Positions 17,442 through 26,408 of a DNA stretch of 64,000 bases are shown here, piece by piece. Source of the stretch: Paraburkholderia eburnea (GTDB taxonomy: Bacteria; Pseudomonadota; Gammaproteobacteria; Burkholderiales; Burkholderiaceae); contig NZ_PQGA01000001.1 in the NCBI RefSeq assembly GCF_002917095.1, positions 434,001 to 498,000 on the forward strand, written 5' to 3'. Under the pieces are notes generated by a model, which did no database searches, was not told the DNA's origin, and saw only the letters and a program-made list of their open reading frames with translations. The translations under genes were made by a program, and so were the position numbers. Position 1 is the stretch's first letter. Each line of letters starts with the position of its first letter.

Positions 17442-17628
17442 TAAACCCTGGGAGCGCGCGGTTTTACGGTCGCGCCAAGCCTGGCAAGCCTGCGCGCGTG
17501 GATATCGTTATCACCAATCAGTGCATGCCATGGCGTCCGGGGCTGCTACCATCAAGCCATGCGGCCCCGTGGCCGCGTCCTGTGTTTTTCTTTCCTGATT
17601 TCTGACTCCTGTTTCCCTTCTTCGCGTC

Positions 17629-18456
17629 ATGATCGCTCCGACCATTCCCGAGCTTGTTGCCCGCTCCGCCAGTCATCCTTTTCTCGGCGAGCATCTGGCG
17701 ATGGGGACCGGCGCGCATCACGCCGAAGCCATCGCGAGCCGTCGCGGCGTGGAAATGCTGAGCGCCTACGAGCCGATCTACGACATCAGCGTGCACGGCG
17801 GCGTGCAGTCGCTCACGGCCGATTTGACATCGGCTGCGCGTTTCGGCGACGAACTGGGTTTTCAGGCGGTGACGCTGCGCGACGAAGGCGGCAAGATCGC
17901 GCCCTTCGATCCCTTCTCCGATACGCTCGACGACCCGGAACTCGTGGCGCTCGACCGCTGCGTGCGGGCGCTCCATACGATCAACTTTCTCGGCTCGCAG
18001 CAGCACGGTCTTTTGTTCCTGCGCGTGCACGAGCGTCTGCTCAAGAGCGTGAAATACGATCATGGGCGCCATTTTTCTAACGTGCTGGTGTCGTTCGGGC
18101 TCAATCCGGGGCGCGTCGTGATCGAATTGCCCGCGGCGGCGGTTGCGCATCGCACCTTCGTCGGCTATCTGACGAAGAGTTATCAGCGCTATGGCTTCAA
18201 GGTGGCGGGCAATCTGCCCAATGCGGGGCAGATCCTGTCGGTGTCGGATATGGCGCGGCTCGACTTCGTGAAGATGGATGCGAGTTCGGCGCTACGCGAT
18301 TCGATGGTCAAGCCGCTTGTGAGCTACGCGGCGCGGCTGCGCATTCCGCTGATTTTCAATCGCGTGATGGATCTCGCACAATTTGAACTCTTGCAGCAGT
18401 ACGACGTGCGCTTCGTGCAGGGGCCGGTGTTCGCCACGCAGAACAGCGCGGCCTGA
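17629..18456 (+). CDS. Degenerate EAL-domain protein, probably without phosphodiesterase activity
   Basis: 275 residues, nearly all one EAL-like domain. The opening YEPIYDI matches the family's start, but the position of the EAL(L/V)R motif reads VQSLTADLTSA, so the signature glutamate is gone. VVIELP keeps the E of the ExxE strand. The DDFG(T/A)G loop is replaced by NLPNAGQ, while FVKMD keeps the lysine-Asp element. These losses remove metal ligands needed to hydrolyse cyclic di-GMP, so the protein more likely binds c-di-GMP or a protein partner. It stands alone between hmgA (divergent) and murB (convergent). The ATG at 17629 is in a good family position. Confidence 0.78.
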   Translation: MIAPTIPELVARSASHPFLGEHLAMGTGAHHAEAIASRRGVEMLSAYEPIYDISVHGGVQSLTADLTSAARFGDELGFQAVTLRDEGGKIAPFDPFSDTLDDPELVALDRCVRALHTINFLGSQQHGLLFLRVHERLLKSVKYDHGRHFSNVLVSFGLNPGRVVIELPAAAVAHRTFVGYLTKSYQRYGFKVAGNLPNAGQILSVSDMARLDFVKMDASSALRDSMVKPLVSYAARLRIPLIFNRVMDLAQFELLQQYDVRFVQGPVFATQNSAA

Positions 18457-18463
18457 AAAGCAA

Positions 18464-18489
18464 AACGCCGCGCTTGCGGGCGCGGCGTT
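18464..18489. terminator. Bidirectional hairpin between the EAL gene and murB
   Basis: AACGCCGCGC, a 6-nt loop TTGCGG, and GCGCGGCGTT make a perfect 10-bp stem between convergent genes. The minus-strand reading ends in TTTTGCTTTT, so it terminates murB best. Confidence 0.7.
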
Positions 18490-18519
18490 GGATAGCGGGC
18501 GAGACGGTCTGCCGTCTAA

Positions 18520-19575
18520 CTAGAGGCTGATCGGCTCCTGCTCCAGTTCCACGCCGAAGCGCGCCAGCACGTCGGCCTGAATTGCGCGGGCCAGATCGAG
18601 AATATCGGTGCCGCACGCGCCGCCGCGATTCACGAGCACGAGCGCCTGACGCTCATGCACGGCCGCAGCGCCAAGCGCCCGTCCCTTCCAGCCGCACTGG
18701 TCGATCAGCCAGCCCGCCGCGAGCTTGAACCGGCCATCGGCCTGCGGATACGAGACCACCTGCGGCTCACGCAAGACCAGCGCGTCGAACTGCCCCGCCT
18801 CGATCACCGGATTCTTGAAGAAACTGCCCGCGTTGCCGAGCACGAGCGGGTCGGGCAGCTTGGCGCGGCGCACGGCCACGACCGCATCGAACACGTCGCG
18901 CGCGTGCCGGGCTTGCGTCAGGCCGCGCTGCGCGAGTTCGCGCGCGAGATCGGCATAGCCAGCGTTGGCGCGCCATGCCTTCGGCAAGCGGAAGGTCACC
19001 GAAGCGATCACGAAACGATCGCGCCCTTCGCGCTTGAAGAAGCTGTCGCGATAGCCAAAGCCGCAATCGGCGGCGTCGAATTCATACGCCGTACCGGTGG
19101 CGAGTTCGATCGCGCGCACGCGTGCGCAGCGTTCGGCCATTTCCAGACCGTAGGCGCCGATGTTCTGGATCGGCGCGGCGCCGACCGTGCCTGGGATCAG
19201 CGCAAGGTTTTCGAGACCCGGCATGTCCGCTTCGAGCGTCCACGCCACGAAATCGTGCCAGTTCTCGCCGGCTGCGGCTTCCACGTACCAGGCGTCGTCG
19301 TCCTCGTGGACCACGCGCTTGCCCGTCAGCGCGACGAGCAGCACGAGTCCGTCGAAGTCGCGCGTGAGCACGACATTGCTGCCGCCGCCGAGCACGAGCG
19401 TGGGCAGACCGGCCGCGCGCGGGTCGCCCAGCGCCTTCATCAGGTCGGCTTCCTGCTCGATGCGGCAGGCGACGCGCGCGCGCACGTCGAAGCCGAAGGT
19501 GTTATGCGCGCGCAGCGGATAGCCGGCGGCGAACCAGACGGGAGACGTAGCGGTGGACGCGAGGGAGGCGGACAT
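18520..19575 (-). CDS. murB: UDP-N-acetylenolpyruvoylglucosamine reductase
   Basis: 351 residues. It is the FAD-dependent reduction step that makes UDP-MurNAc for peptidoglycan in the cytoplasm. The N-terminal FAD-binding PCMH-type domain has NTFGFDVRA and the pyrophosphate loop [11 protein letters not shown]. The middle contains [17 protein letters not shown] and the FGYRDSFFK segment with the catalytic serine (RDSFFK). The C-terminal region has [10 protein letters not shown] and [11 protein letters not shown]. The length suits the E. coli-type (type I) MurB. The ATG at 19575 begins the family region; no strong Shine-Dalgarno is visible. It is divergent from yajQ. Confidence 0.95.
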   Translation of the reverse strand: MSASLASTATSPVWFAAGYPLRAHNTFGFDVRARVACRIEQEADLMKALGDPRAAGLPTLVLGGGSNVVLTRDFDGLVLLVALTGKRVVHEDDDAWYVEAAAGENWHDFVAWTLEADMPGLENLALIPGTVGAAPIQNIGAYGLEMAERCARVRAIELATGTAYEFDAADCGFGYRDSFFKREGRDRFVIASVTFRLPKAWRANAGYADLARELAQRGLTQARHARDVFDAVVAVRRAKLPDPLVLGNAGSFFKNPVIEAGQFDALVLREPQVVSYPQADGRFKLAAGWLIDQCGWKGRALGAAAVHERQALVLVNRGGACGTDILDLARAIQADVLARFGVELEQEPISL

Positions 19576-19763
19576 CGGAAAAAAGGGGCGGAAAGCGCAG
19601 GGAAAAATGCCGGTGGCGTGAAGCGGTACGCGCCGCGCAGCCTTGGGCAAACACGGCTGCGCCGGTAAAATGGCGCGGTCCGTGATTATAGCGAGTGCGC
19701 GGCGCGTCTTGTAACCGCTTCAGCGGTTCGACGCCACGGCACTCGCACCTTTGGGAGAAAGCA

Positions 19764-20249
19764 ATGCCATCGTTTGACGTCGTCAGCGAAGCCAACATGA
19801 TCGAAGTGAAGAACGCGATCGAGCAATCCAACAAGGAGATCTCCACGCGCTTCGACTTCAAGGGCTCGGATGCGCGCGTCGAGCAAAAGGAACGCGAACT
19901 GACCGCGTTCGCCGACGACGACTTCAAGCTGGGCCAGGTGAAGGACGTGCTGATCTCGAAAATGGCCAAGCGCAATGTGGATGTGCGCTTCCTCGACTAC
20001 GGCAAGATCGAAAAGATCGGTGGAGACAAGGTCAAGCAGGTCATCACCGTGAAGAAAGGCGTCTCGGGCGACCTCGCCAAGAAGATCGTGCGCCTCGTCA
20101 AGGACAGCAAGATCAAGGTCCAGGCGAGCATCCAGGGCGACGCCGTGCGCGTGACCGGCACGAAGCGCGACGACCTGCAAAGCGTGATCGCCATGCTGCG
20201 CAAGGACGTGACCGATACACCGCTCGACTTCAACAACTTCCGCGACTGA
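19764..20249 (+). CDS. yajQ: YajQ family nucleotide/c-di-GMP-binding protein
   Basis: 161 residues, full family length. It opens with [11 protein letters not shown] and has the typical [15 protein letters not shown] segment and the C-terminal [11 protein letters not shown]. The fold is two ferredoxin-like domains. Homologues bind cyclic di-GMP, GTP or ATP; in Xanthomonas a YajQ protein acts as a c-di-GMP effector. GGGAGAAA precedes the ATG at 19764 at good spacing; the longer frame from 19695 has no support. It stands alone, divergent from murB. Confidence 0.93.
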   Translation: MPSFDVVSEANMIEVKNAIEQSNKEISTRFDFKGSDARVEQKERELTAFADDDFKLGQVKDVLISKMAKRNVDVRFLDYGKIEKIGGDKVKQVITVKKGVSGDLAKKIVRLVKDSKIKVQASIQGDAVRVTGTKRDDLQSVIAMLRKDVTDTPLDFNNFRD

Positions 20250-20281
20250 TCTGGCCGCGCGCCGCTTTGTTGCGTCGGGAC

Positions 20282-20746
20282 TTACGCGCCCGTCGCGGCG
20301 AGCGGCATCATCACCTCGCCTTTCTCCAGCGGCTTGCCGGGCTTCCTGCACGCACGGCGCGCCCTGCGACTGTTGGTGCGCCTGATCTTCGCCCGCGCGC
20401 GCGACCTGAGGGACGCGGTCGCGCAGGTCAATTCCTCCATCCAGATCTTCGAGCCGTAGAGGCCGTTGAGCAGCCCCGGCGCCCACACCGCTTCGTCCAG
20501 ACGCGGGAAGTAGATCGACCATCCCGCTCCCCAGATTTCTGTCTTCGCTAGCTGCCACGGCGTAGGCCACTTCGGCATCAGGTGGAATTCCTGAATAAGC
20601 GCGATGGGCACCGCGATATCTACGCCGTGCGCGAACGAGATTTCGAGTTTGCGGTCCGTGCGGTTGTAGCGCGCGGCAACCGCGACCGGAATTTTCTCTC
20701 CCGCTTTGGTAGCGGCTGCGAGTTCTTCACGGCTGAACATGGCCAT
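20282..20746 (-). CDS. DUF2442 family protein, probable partner of the overlapping DUF4160 gene
   Basis: 154 residues. Residues about 20-95 match DUF2442: the pattern SFAHGVDIAVPIALIQEF, then GAGWSIYFPRLDEAVWAPGLLNG divided by short loops, then LYGSKIWMEE. Related proteins often end in a basic, AT-hook-like tail, and here the last 50 residues are rich in Arg/Lys with RKPGKP. The ATG at 20746 has GGAGAAA upstream. It is encoded downstream of, and partly inside, the DUF4160 gene; such pairs occur widely in bacteria and have been proposed as toxin-antitoxin-like modules. A role as DNA-binding partner is an inference. Confidence 0.7.
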   Translation of the reverse strand: MAMFSREELAAATKAGEKIPVAVAARYNRTDRKLEISFAHGVDIAVPIALIQEFHLMPKWPTPWQLAKTEIWGAGWSIYFPRLDEAVWAPGLLNGLYGSKIWMEELTCATASLRSRARAKIRRTNSRRARRACRKPGKPLEKGEVMMPLAATGA

Positions 20747-21000
20747 GATGCATTTCTCCGTTTGTTGATTTCCAGCCATTCCAGGCACAAGCGGCCAATC
20801 TCGGGCTTGATCGCTCTGGCAAGACGTTCGAGTGCGCGATCGTCCAGGCTTGCGCGGCCACGCGGCATCAATGGTCCATCGGGGCAATTGAGATTGAACA
20901 CACATGAGCCTTGCGGCCCCTCGACATGAATATGCGCGGGAGGATGATCGGCCGAGAAAATCATCACGCGAGCGCCGAGTACACGCAGCAGTGTGGGCAT
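20620..21000 (-). CDS. DUF4160 family protein with run-on C-terminus
   Basis: 126 residues. The first about 83 match DUF4160: MPTLLRVLGARVMIFS, then DHPPAHIHVEGP with the conserved histidines, then a helical end PEIGRLCLEWLEINK. Family members usually stop about there. This one continues for roughly 40 Arg/Ser-rich residues through the first 127 bp of the DUF2442 gene in another frame, so a normal stop may have been lost by a small indel. The ATG at 21000 gives the expected N-terminus. A toxin-antitoxin-like function with DUF2442 is suggested by pairing only. Confidence 0.68.
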   Translation of the reverse strand: MPTLLRVLGARVMIFSADHPPAHIHVEGPQGSCVFNLNCPDGPLMPRGRASLDDRALERLARAIKPEIGRLCLEWLEINKRRNASWPCSAVKNSQPLPKRERKFRSRLPRATTARTANSKSRSRTA

Positions 21001-21180
21001 TGGGGCTTCGAAAATAACCGAATGTCGGGTTGCTGGAGCGTCATGCTTCGGCACTTCCACCGCCTTTATTTGCGCTGGAACAAGACCCAAGGACGAACGC
21101 GAACGAAGCCCAGCATAAGCGCCTGCTCGTCCGCTGAAACCTCGGCCAGACGGCGTAAGCCCATTCCCACAACAGGCGAA

Positions 21181-21204
21181 AAAAAACGGCGCCGCAGCGC
21201 CGTT
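21181..21204 (-). terminator. Intrinsic terminator of the chemoreceptor gene
   Basis: On the minus strand AACGGCGC, loop TGCG, GCGCCGTT runs straight into a T run (A run from about 21178 to 21186 on the plus strand). This is a strong rho-independent terminator 32 bp after the chemoreceptor stop codon. Confidence 0.85.
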
Positions 21205-21235
21205 CTTCCAATCTTGATAGCCCTCGAAAAGCCCG

Positions 21236-23035
21236 TCAATCGAGCTTGAACTGCCCCACGGCATCCGCGAGATTCGCCGCCTGGCTGCGCAGCGCGGCGG
21301 CAGCCGCCGTCGATTGTTCGACCAGCGCCGCGTTCTGCTGCACCATCTCGTCGAGCTGGCTCACCGCGCGGTTGACCTCCTGAATGCCGCGCGTCTGCTC
21401 ACCCGCCGCGTTCGTCACTTCCGAAATAATGGTCGTCACGTTCGAGACGTTCGCCACGATCTCGTCCATCGTTTCGCCCGCGCGGCGCACGAGTTGCGAG
21501 CCGGAGTTCACGCTCGCCACCGTCGATTCGATCAGCGCCTTGATCTCGCGCGCCGCCTGCGCGCTACGCTGCGCGAGGCTGCGCACTTCGCCCGCGACCA
21601 CCGCGAAGCCGCGCCCCTGCTCGCCCGCGCGCGCCGCTTCCACGGCGGCGTTGAGCGCGAGGATGTTGGTCTGGAACGCGATGCCGTCGATCACGCCGAT
21701 GATGTCGGCGATCTTCACCGACGCCTGCTCGATCGCGCCCATCGTGTCGACCACGTCGTTGATCACGGCGCCGCCGCGCGAGGCCACCGTCGATGCCGAA
21801 TTCGCCGTGATGTCGGCCTGCTGGGCCGCGTTGGCCGATTGCGCGACCGTCGCCGTGATTTCCTCCATCGAGGCCGCGGTTTGTTCGAGGCTCGCCGCCG
21901 CCGATTCGGTGCGGCCCGACAGATCGACGTTGCCCGCGGCGATTTCGTCGCTCGCGGTACGCACGGACTGGCTCGCGTCGCGGATATGGCGCATCACGTC
22001 GCGCAATTTGTCCATGAAGCCGTTGAACGAACGCGCGATCTGCGCGACTTCGTCGTTGCCGGTGACCGGCAGGCGCTGCGTGAGATCGCCCTCGCCCGCG
22101 CTGATGGCATCCATCGCGTCGCGCACGCTGGACAGACGCTTGAACGACACCGAGGTCGCCGCGCCCACCACCAGCGCCGCCACCACCGCGATCACCACCA
22201 GCGTGATCAGCGACACCATCAGCAGCGAGTGCATGCCCGCCAGCGCGTCGGCGCGGTCGAACGCGACGATCACGCGCCAGTCGGTGCCCGCGATCGCCTG
22301 CGCGCGCATGAGCTTGACGTCGCCGTTCACGTCGACAGGCATCGGCCGGACGGACGCGAACAGCGTCGCCAGCTTGTCGCCCGAAAGCGTCGGCGCGACG
22401 TCGGTGACGGGCTTGAGCGTGAGCTTGGCGTCGTCGTGCGCGACGATTTCGCCAGCGCTGTCGACCAACATGCCGAAGCTCGCCGGCGTCGGATGGATCG
22501 AGCGCACGTTGGCGATCACGCTGTCCATCGCCACATCGCCGGAAATCACGCCCTTGACCTGACCGTCGCGGATCACGGGCGTCGCGAACGCCACCACCAG
22601 CTTGCCGGTGCCCACATCGACGTAAGGCGGCGTCACCACGCCCTTGCCCGCCGCCACGGCCTGCTTGTACCAGGGGCGGCCGGTCGGGTCGTAATCGGGC
22701 GGAATGCCGGTCGGGTCCGAGAACTTCGCGGTCTTGTCGGCGTAACCCACATAGACGTTGGTGAAGCCGCCCGCCGTCGCGATCTGCTTGAGCATCGGCA
22801 CGGGATCGGGTTGCAGCACGGCGTCCTGCAGCGATTCGATCATCTGCGCATGGGTCGCGACCCAGTCGCCGATGCCTTCTGCATGGCTGTTCTCGACCGC
22901 GGTCAGCGTCGCGTCGATCGAATCCTTGTTGTGCGAGTTCGCAACGAAATAGTCGAGCGCGGTATTAGCCGCAAGCGCCGCGACGACGATGACGACGCAT
23001 AGCGCAACGATGCGCGCGCGAATGGTGGAAAACAT
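21236..23035 (-). CDS. Methyl-accepting chemotaxis protein with dCache sensor
   Basis: 599 residues. Membrane helix 1 is at about 8-28. A periplasmic dCache_1-type sensor spans about 35-275 with the signature [20 protein letters not shown]; this domain binds small ligands, often amino acids or organic acids. Membrane helix 2 is at about 283-305, followed by a HAMP domain. A long coiled-coil signalling domain has the tip [16 protein letters not shown] that contacts CheA and CheW. There is no CheR-binding pentapeptide at the C-terminus (it ends in VGQFKLD). The ATG at 23035 precedes the first membrane helix. The gene is monocistronic with a strong terminator. The ligand is unknown. Confidence 0.93.
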   Translation of the reverse strand: MFSTIRARIVALCVVIVVAALAANTALDYFVANSHNKDSIDATLTAVENSHAEGIGDWVATHAQMIESLQDAVLQPDPVPMLKQIATAGGFTNVYVGYADKTAKFSDPTGIPPDYDPTGRPWYKQAVAAGKGVVTPPYVDVGTGKLVVAFATPVIRDGQVKGVISGDVAMDSVIANVRSIHPTPASFGMLVDSAGEIVAHDDAKLTLKPVTDVAPTLSGDKLATLFASVRPMPVDVNGDVKLMRAQAIAGTDWRVIVAFDRADALAGMHSLLMVSLITLVVIAVVAALVVGAATSVSFKRLSSVRDAMDAISAGEGDLTQRLPVTGNDEVAQIARSFNGFMDKLRDVMRHIRDASQSVRTASDEIAAGNVDLSGRTESAAASLEQTAASMEEITATVAQSANAAQQADITANSASTVASRGGAVINDVVDTMGAIEQASVKIADIIGVIDGIAFQTNILALNAAVEAARAGEQGRGFAVVAGEVRSLAQRSAQAAREIKALIESTVASVNSGSQLVRRAGETMDEIVANVSNVTTIISEVTNAAGEQTRGIQEVNRAVSQLDEMVQQNAALVEQSTAAAAALRSQAANLADAVGQFKLD

Positions 23036-23194
23036 GGTGGGGAAGCGCCGTGTGGAATGGGTTTGAACCAGACTGCTGAACCGTAAGACTTGCCATGAGA
23101 TGCGTAATCGATACTCGCGTTTACGGCTTCCACAGGGCACAACTTGAGTAGGGTTTATCGGGGTATGAACAGATAAATCGAAAGGAAAAAGCAA

Positions 23195-23221
23195 AACGGC
23201 CCGCACGAATAGCGGGCCGTT
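23195..23221 (-). terminator. Intrinsic terminator of plsY
   Basis: AACGGCCCGC, a 7-nt loop, and GCGGGCCGTT form a perfect 10-bp stem. On the minus strand it is followed by TTGCTTTTTCC, and it lies 43 bp past the plsY stop codon. Confidence 0.75.
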
Positions 23222-23263
23222 AGAGGGGCAATCGGTTGAGCCGAAAGACTCGCCGCGCGGCGC

Positions 23264-23887
23264 TTACTTGCTCGCGGCGGCGGCCTTCTTTTTATCGCCG
23301 ATCCGGCTTTCGGTGCCGTTCATCAGCTTGGCGATATTGGCGCGGTGTCGCCAGAACAGCAGCACGCTCATGGCGAGGATCGCCAGCGCCATGACATGCG
23401 CGCCGAACATGAACACGTCGAAGAGCGGCGCGAACACCGCAGCCGCGAGCGCCGCCAGCGACGAATAGCGCGTGAAGAACGCGACGATCAGCCAGGTGAG
23501 CAGCGTCAGGCCGCCGAGCACGGGATTCACGGCGAGCAGCACACCCGCCGCGGTCGCCACGCCCTTGCCGCCCTGAAAGCGGAAGAAAACCGGATAGAGA
23601 TGGCCGAGGAACACGGCGATGGCGGCCAGCGCCACGGCGGTTTCGCTCAGACCGAAGCGCGGCCCGAAGTACGCCGCCAGCCAGACGGCGAGCCAGCCCT
23701 TGAAGGCGTCGCCGATCAGCGTAAGGATGGCGGCCTTTTTGTTGCCGCTGCGCAGCACGTTGGTCGCGCCCGGATTGCCGGAGCCGTAAGAGCGCGGATC
23801 GTCGAGGCCCATGACGGCGCTCACGATCACGGCGAACGAAACCGAGCCGATCAGATAGGCGGCGACGGCGACTAACAGGTTGTACAT
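23264..23887 (-). CDS. plsY: Glycerol-3-phosphate acyltransferase PlsY
   Basis: 207 residues, an integral membrane enzyme that moves an acyl group from acyl-phosphate to glycerol-3-phosphate, the first step of phospholipid synthesis in the PlsX/PlsY route. Conserved loops are visible: [18 protein letters not shown] (motif 1), the [10 protein letters not shown] segment and [19 protein letters not shown] (motif 2), here with GGKG for phosphate binding. There are about five membrane helices and a short basic tail ending in KKKAAAASK. The ATG at 23887 begins the family's N-terminus MYNLL. The gene ends in a strong terminator. Confidence 0.94.
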   Translation of the reverse strand: MYNLLVAVAAYLIGSVSFAVIVSAVMGLDDPRSYGSGNPGATNVLRSGNKKAAILTLIGDAFKGWLAVWLAAYFGPRFGLSETAVALAAIAVFLGHLYPVFFRFQGGKGVATAAGVLLAVNPVLGGLTLLTWLIVAFFTRYSSLAALAAAVFAPLFDVFMFGAHVMALAILAMSVLLFWRHRANIAKLMNGTESRIGDKKKAAAASK

Positions 23888-24075
23888 GCACGAAACCCGA
23901 CAGAAGAGGAAGAAAGCGGAACGCAGCGCGGCGCGCGAAGGCGCCCATTCTACCGAAGCATGCGCGGCGTTTCGCCCTCGATCCGCGCGATACGGTGCAA
24001 ACCCAGGGAAACCAGGGACCGAACTAGCGCTGCGCGGACGGTTTCATCGCCTGCTTCATAGCCTGCTTCATTGCC

Positions 24076-24567
24076 TCAATCGGCGTTCGCGCACTGCACC
24101 GGCTTCGCGCCCAGCAGCGTGGTAAGCACGGCGGGCGCGAGGCTCACGAGGTAACCACGCTTGCCGCCGTTGAGCCAGATGCGGTCGAGTTCGAGGATCG
24201 TCGATTCGACATAGACCGGCATCGCCTTCTTCGTGCCGAACGGCGACGTGCCGCCCACGAGATAGCCCGAATGGCGGTTCGCGACTTCGGGCTTGCAGGG
24301 CTCGACGCTCTTCGCGCCGATCTGCCGCGCCAGGTTTTTGGTCGACACCTTGCGGTCGCCGTGCATGAGGACGATCAGCGGCCTGGCGCGCTCGTCCTCC
24401 ATCACGAGCGTCTTGACGACGCAGTGTTCGTCCACGCCAAGCTGGCGCGCGGATTCTTCCGTGCCGCCATGCTCGACGTACTCGTAGGGATGCTCGCCGA
24501 AGGCGACGCCCGCGCGGCGCAGCATCTGCGTGGCGGGCGTTTCGGAGACGTGTTTCGATTTGCTCAT
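24076..24567 (-). CDS. ybaK: Cys-tRNA(Pro)/aminoacyl-tRNA deacylase, YbaK/EbsC family
   Basis: 163 residues, single YbaK/ProX editing domain. It hydrolyses Cys-tRNA(Pro) misacylated by prolyl-tRNA synthetase. Visible family features are HPYEYVEHGGTEESARQLGV, then VVKTLVM with the conserved lysine, and GYLVGGTSPFGTKKAMPVYV with the GxxSPFG loop. The ATG at 24567 gives the expected start; an in-frame ATG 9 bp upstream is possible. It lies 71 bp after xerD is finished on the other side and is probably transcribed separately or at the end of the xerD transcript (same strand). Confidence 0.9.
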   Translation of the reverse strand: MSKSKHVSETPATQMLRRAGVAFGEHPYEYVEHGGTEESARQLGVDEHCVVKTLVMEDERARPLIVLMHGDRKVSTKNLARQIGAKSVEPCKPEVANRHSGYLVGGTSPFGTKKAMPVYVESTILELDRIWLNGGKRGYLVSLAPAVLTTLLGAKPVQCANAD

Positions 24568-24638
24568 GGCGCGCATTTTAATGCCCGACGGCGTGAGCCG
24601 TGGTCCGCGTGCGCGCCGGGCAAGCGCCTTATCGCACA

Positions 24639-25688
24639 CTACCCGCGCGGATGATGCTGCGCGTGCAGCAGACGCAGGCGCTCGCGCGCGACGTGCGTGT
24701 AGATCTGCGTGGTCGAAATATCGCTATGGCCGAGCAGCAGTTGCACCACGCGCAGGTCCGCGCCGTGATTGAGCAGGTGCGTCGCGAAGGCGTGACGCAG
24801 CGTGTGCGGCGAAAGCGGCGCGTGCACGCCCGCATGCAACGCGTGGCGCTTGATGATGTGCCAGAACTGCTGGCGCGTCATGCCCTCGGCGCGCGCGGTG
24901 ACGAACAGCGCGTCGCTCGTGCGCGCGCCGAGCAGCGCGGGCCGCGATTCGCGCAGATAACGCGTGATCCACGCCGACGCCTCCTCGCCGAACGGAATCA
25001 GCCGCTCCTTCGAGCCCTTGCCGAGCACGCGCACCACGCCTTCGTTCAGGCCCACCTCGACGGTCTTGAGCGTGACGAGTTCGGTCACGCGCAGGCCGCT
25101 CGCGTACATCAGTTCGAGCATGGTGCGATCGCGCAGGCCCAGCGGCGTGGCGACATCGGGCGCGCCGAGCAGCGCCTCGACCTGCGCTTCGGTGAGCGTC
25201 GTGGGAAAGCGCGGCGCCTGTTTCGCCGAGCGGATGCGCACGGTCGGGTCCGCGCTCACGCGCTGCTCGCGCAGCGCCCAGCCGTAGTAGCGGCGAAACA
25301 CCGAAAGACGGCGGTTCGCCGAGGTCGATTTATCGTCCTTGCGGCGCGCGCTGTAGCCGATCAGGTCGGCCTCCTGCACCGCGTCGAGTCCGTGCTCGCG
25401 CGAGCGGGCCAGCCATTGCGCGAACAGGCTCAGATCGCGCCGGTAGGCGTCGAGCGTGTTGCGCGAAAGATTGTGTTCGAGCCACATGGCGTCGCAGAAC
25501 GTGTCGATGGCGAGTTGGCTCGCGGCGAGCGCCTGCGTGGCGGCGGGTGTGAGCGCGGCGTCTTCTACGTCTTCGCCCGGCTCGTCCGCAAAACTGGCGT
25601 CGGGTTCGTCCGCGGAATCGTCGTCGAGCGCGTCGTCGGGCGCGTCGTCGGGCGTGTCGTCTTCGTGTATCTCGTGCTGATCGTTCAT
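24639..25688 (-). CDS. xerD: Tyrosine recombinase XerD with acidic N-terminal extension
   Basis: 349 residues. With XerC it resolves chromosome dimers at dif. Residues about 54-145 form the SAM-like core-binding domain (TFCDAMWLEHNLSRNTLDAYRR). The catalytic domain carries the Arg in YASGLRVTEL, Lys in LGKGSKERLIP, H-x-x-R in SPHTLRHAFATH, His in LLGHSDISTTQ and the nucleophile Tyr in IYTHV. The first 50 residues are an Asp/Glu-rich, low-complexity leader (DDTPDDAPDDALDDDS) absent from typical XerD of about 300 residues. The ATG at 25688 is the likely start; a later in-frame start could skip this leader. Confidence 0.9.
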   Translation of the reverse strand: MNDQHEIHEDDTPDDAPDDALDDDSADEPDASFADEPGEDVEDAALTPAATQALAASQLAIDTFCDAMWLEHNLSRNTLDAYRRDLSLFAQWLARSREHGLDAVQEADLIGYSARRKDDKSTSANRRLSVFRRYYGWALREQRVSADPTVRIRSAKQAPRFPTTLTEAQVEALLGAPDVATPLGLRDRTMLELMYASGLRVTELVTLKTVEVGLNEGVVRVLGKGSKERLIPFGEEASAWITRYLRESRPALLGARTSDALFVTARAEGMTRQQFWHIIKRHALHAGVHAPLSPHTLRHAFATHLLNHGADLRVVQLLLGHSDISTTQIYTHVARERLRLLHAQHHPRG

Positions 25689-25756
25689 GTCGTTTTCGTC
25701 TTGCGCGGCGTGTGGCCGCTTGTGGCCGCCTCTGGCCGCTTGTGGCGGCGCGGCGC

Positions 25757-26374
25757 TCAGCGGATCGTGACGCCTTCGTGCGCGAGCAGCCAGCGCTTCA
25801 CATCGCGGAAAAACCCGTCGCCGCCATGGTGCGAAAAGCCGCCGATGCTGCTCGCCGATACCACGCGATGACAAGGAATCACGATCGGAAAATAGTTCGA
25901 GCCGCAGGCCTGCCCCACCGCACGCGCGTTAATGGTGCCCACGCGCTTCGCCAGTTCGCCGTAGGTCAGCACGCTGCCGAGGCCAATCGCGCAGATCCCG
26001 TCCCACACCCGGCGCTGGAAATCCGTGCCGAGCGGCGCGAGCGGCAGATCGAAGGGCGCTGCCGCATCGCCGAGATAGCGCGCGATCTGCGCGGCGGCGC
26101 GTTCGGCCAGCGCCGAATCCGGTGCGAAACCCGGCGTGTCGCCCGGCAGATAAACGATGTCGCGCACGCCATCCTCGCCCGTGACGATGCCGACCTTGCC
26201 GAACGGCGCGTCGATCACGGCGTTGTAGTTGCGCGGCGCGATCTTGCGCAGCGCCTGCGCGCTGGGCGCGCGCTCGGGCTTCTTCGGCGCGGCCAACGGC
26301 ACATGCGCCGCTTCGCGCATCGCCGCGTCTTGCGCGTCGTCCCACAGTGAATACGATGCCGATGCCTTCATCAT
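25757..26374 (-). CDS. ogt: Methylated-DNA-[protein]-cysteine S-methyltransferase
   Basis: 205 residues. It repairs O6-methylguanine by moving the methyl group to its own cysteine. An N-terminal ribonuclease-like domain is followed by the DNA-binding/active-site domain FQRRVWDGICAIGLGSVLTY and the active-site motif VIPCHRVV. Gly-Ser-Asn-Tyr-Phe-Pro precedes it in the usual place. About 40 extra N-terminal residues precede the first domain. Consecutive GTG-ATG-ATG codons make the exact start ambiguous (26377, 26374 or 26371); GGAGAG favours one of the ATGs. It lies between queG and xerD on the same strand and is likely part of one transcript. Confidence 0.92.
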   Translation of the reverse strand: MMKASASYSLWDDAQDAAMREAAHVPLAAPKKPERAPSAQALRKIAPRNYNAVIDAPFGKVGIVTGEDGVRDIVYLPGDTPGFAPDSALAERAAAQIARYLGDAAAPFDLPLAPLGTDFQRRVWDGICAIGLGSVLTYGELAKRVGTINARAVGQACGSNYFPIVIPCHRVVSASSIGGFSHHGGDGFFRDVKRWLLAHEGVTIR

Positions 26375-26408
26375 CACAGCTCTCCATGCATGGGTTCGGT
26401 TCGCCGGA

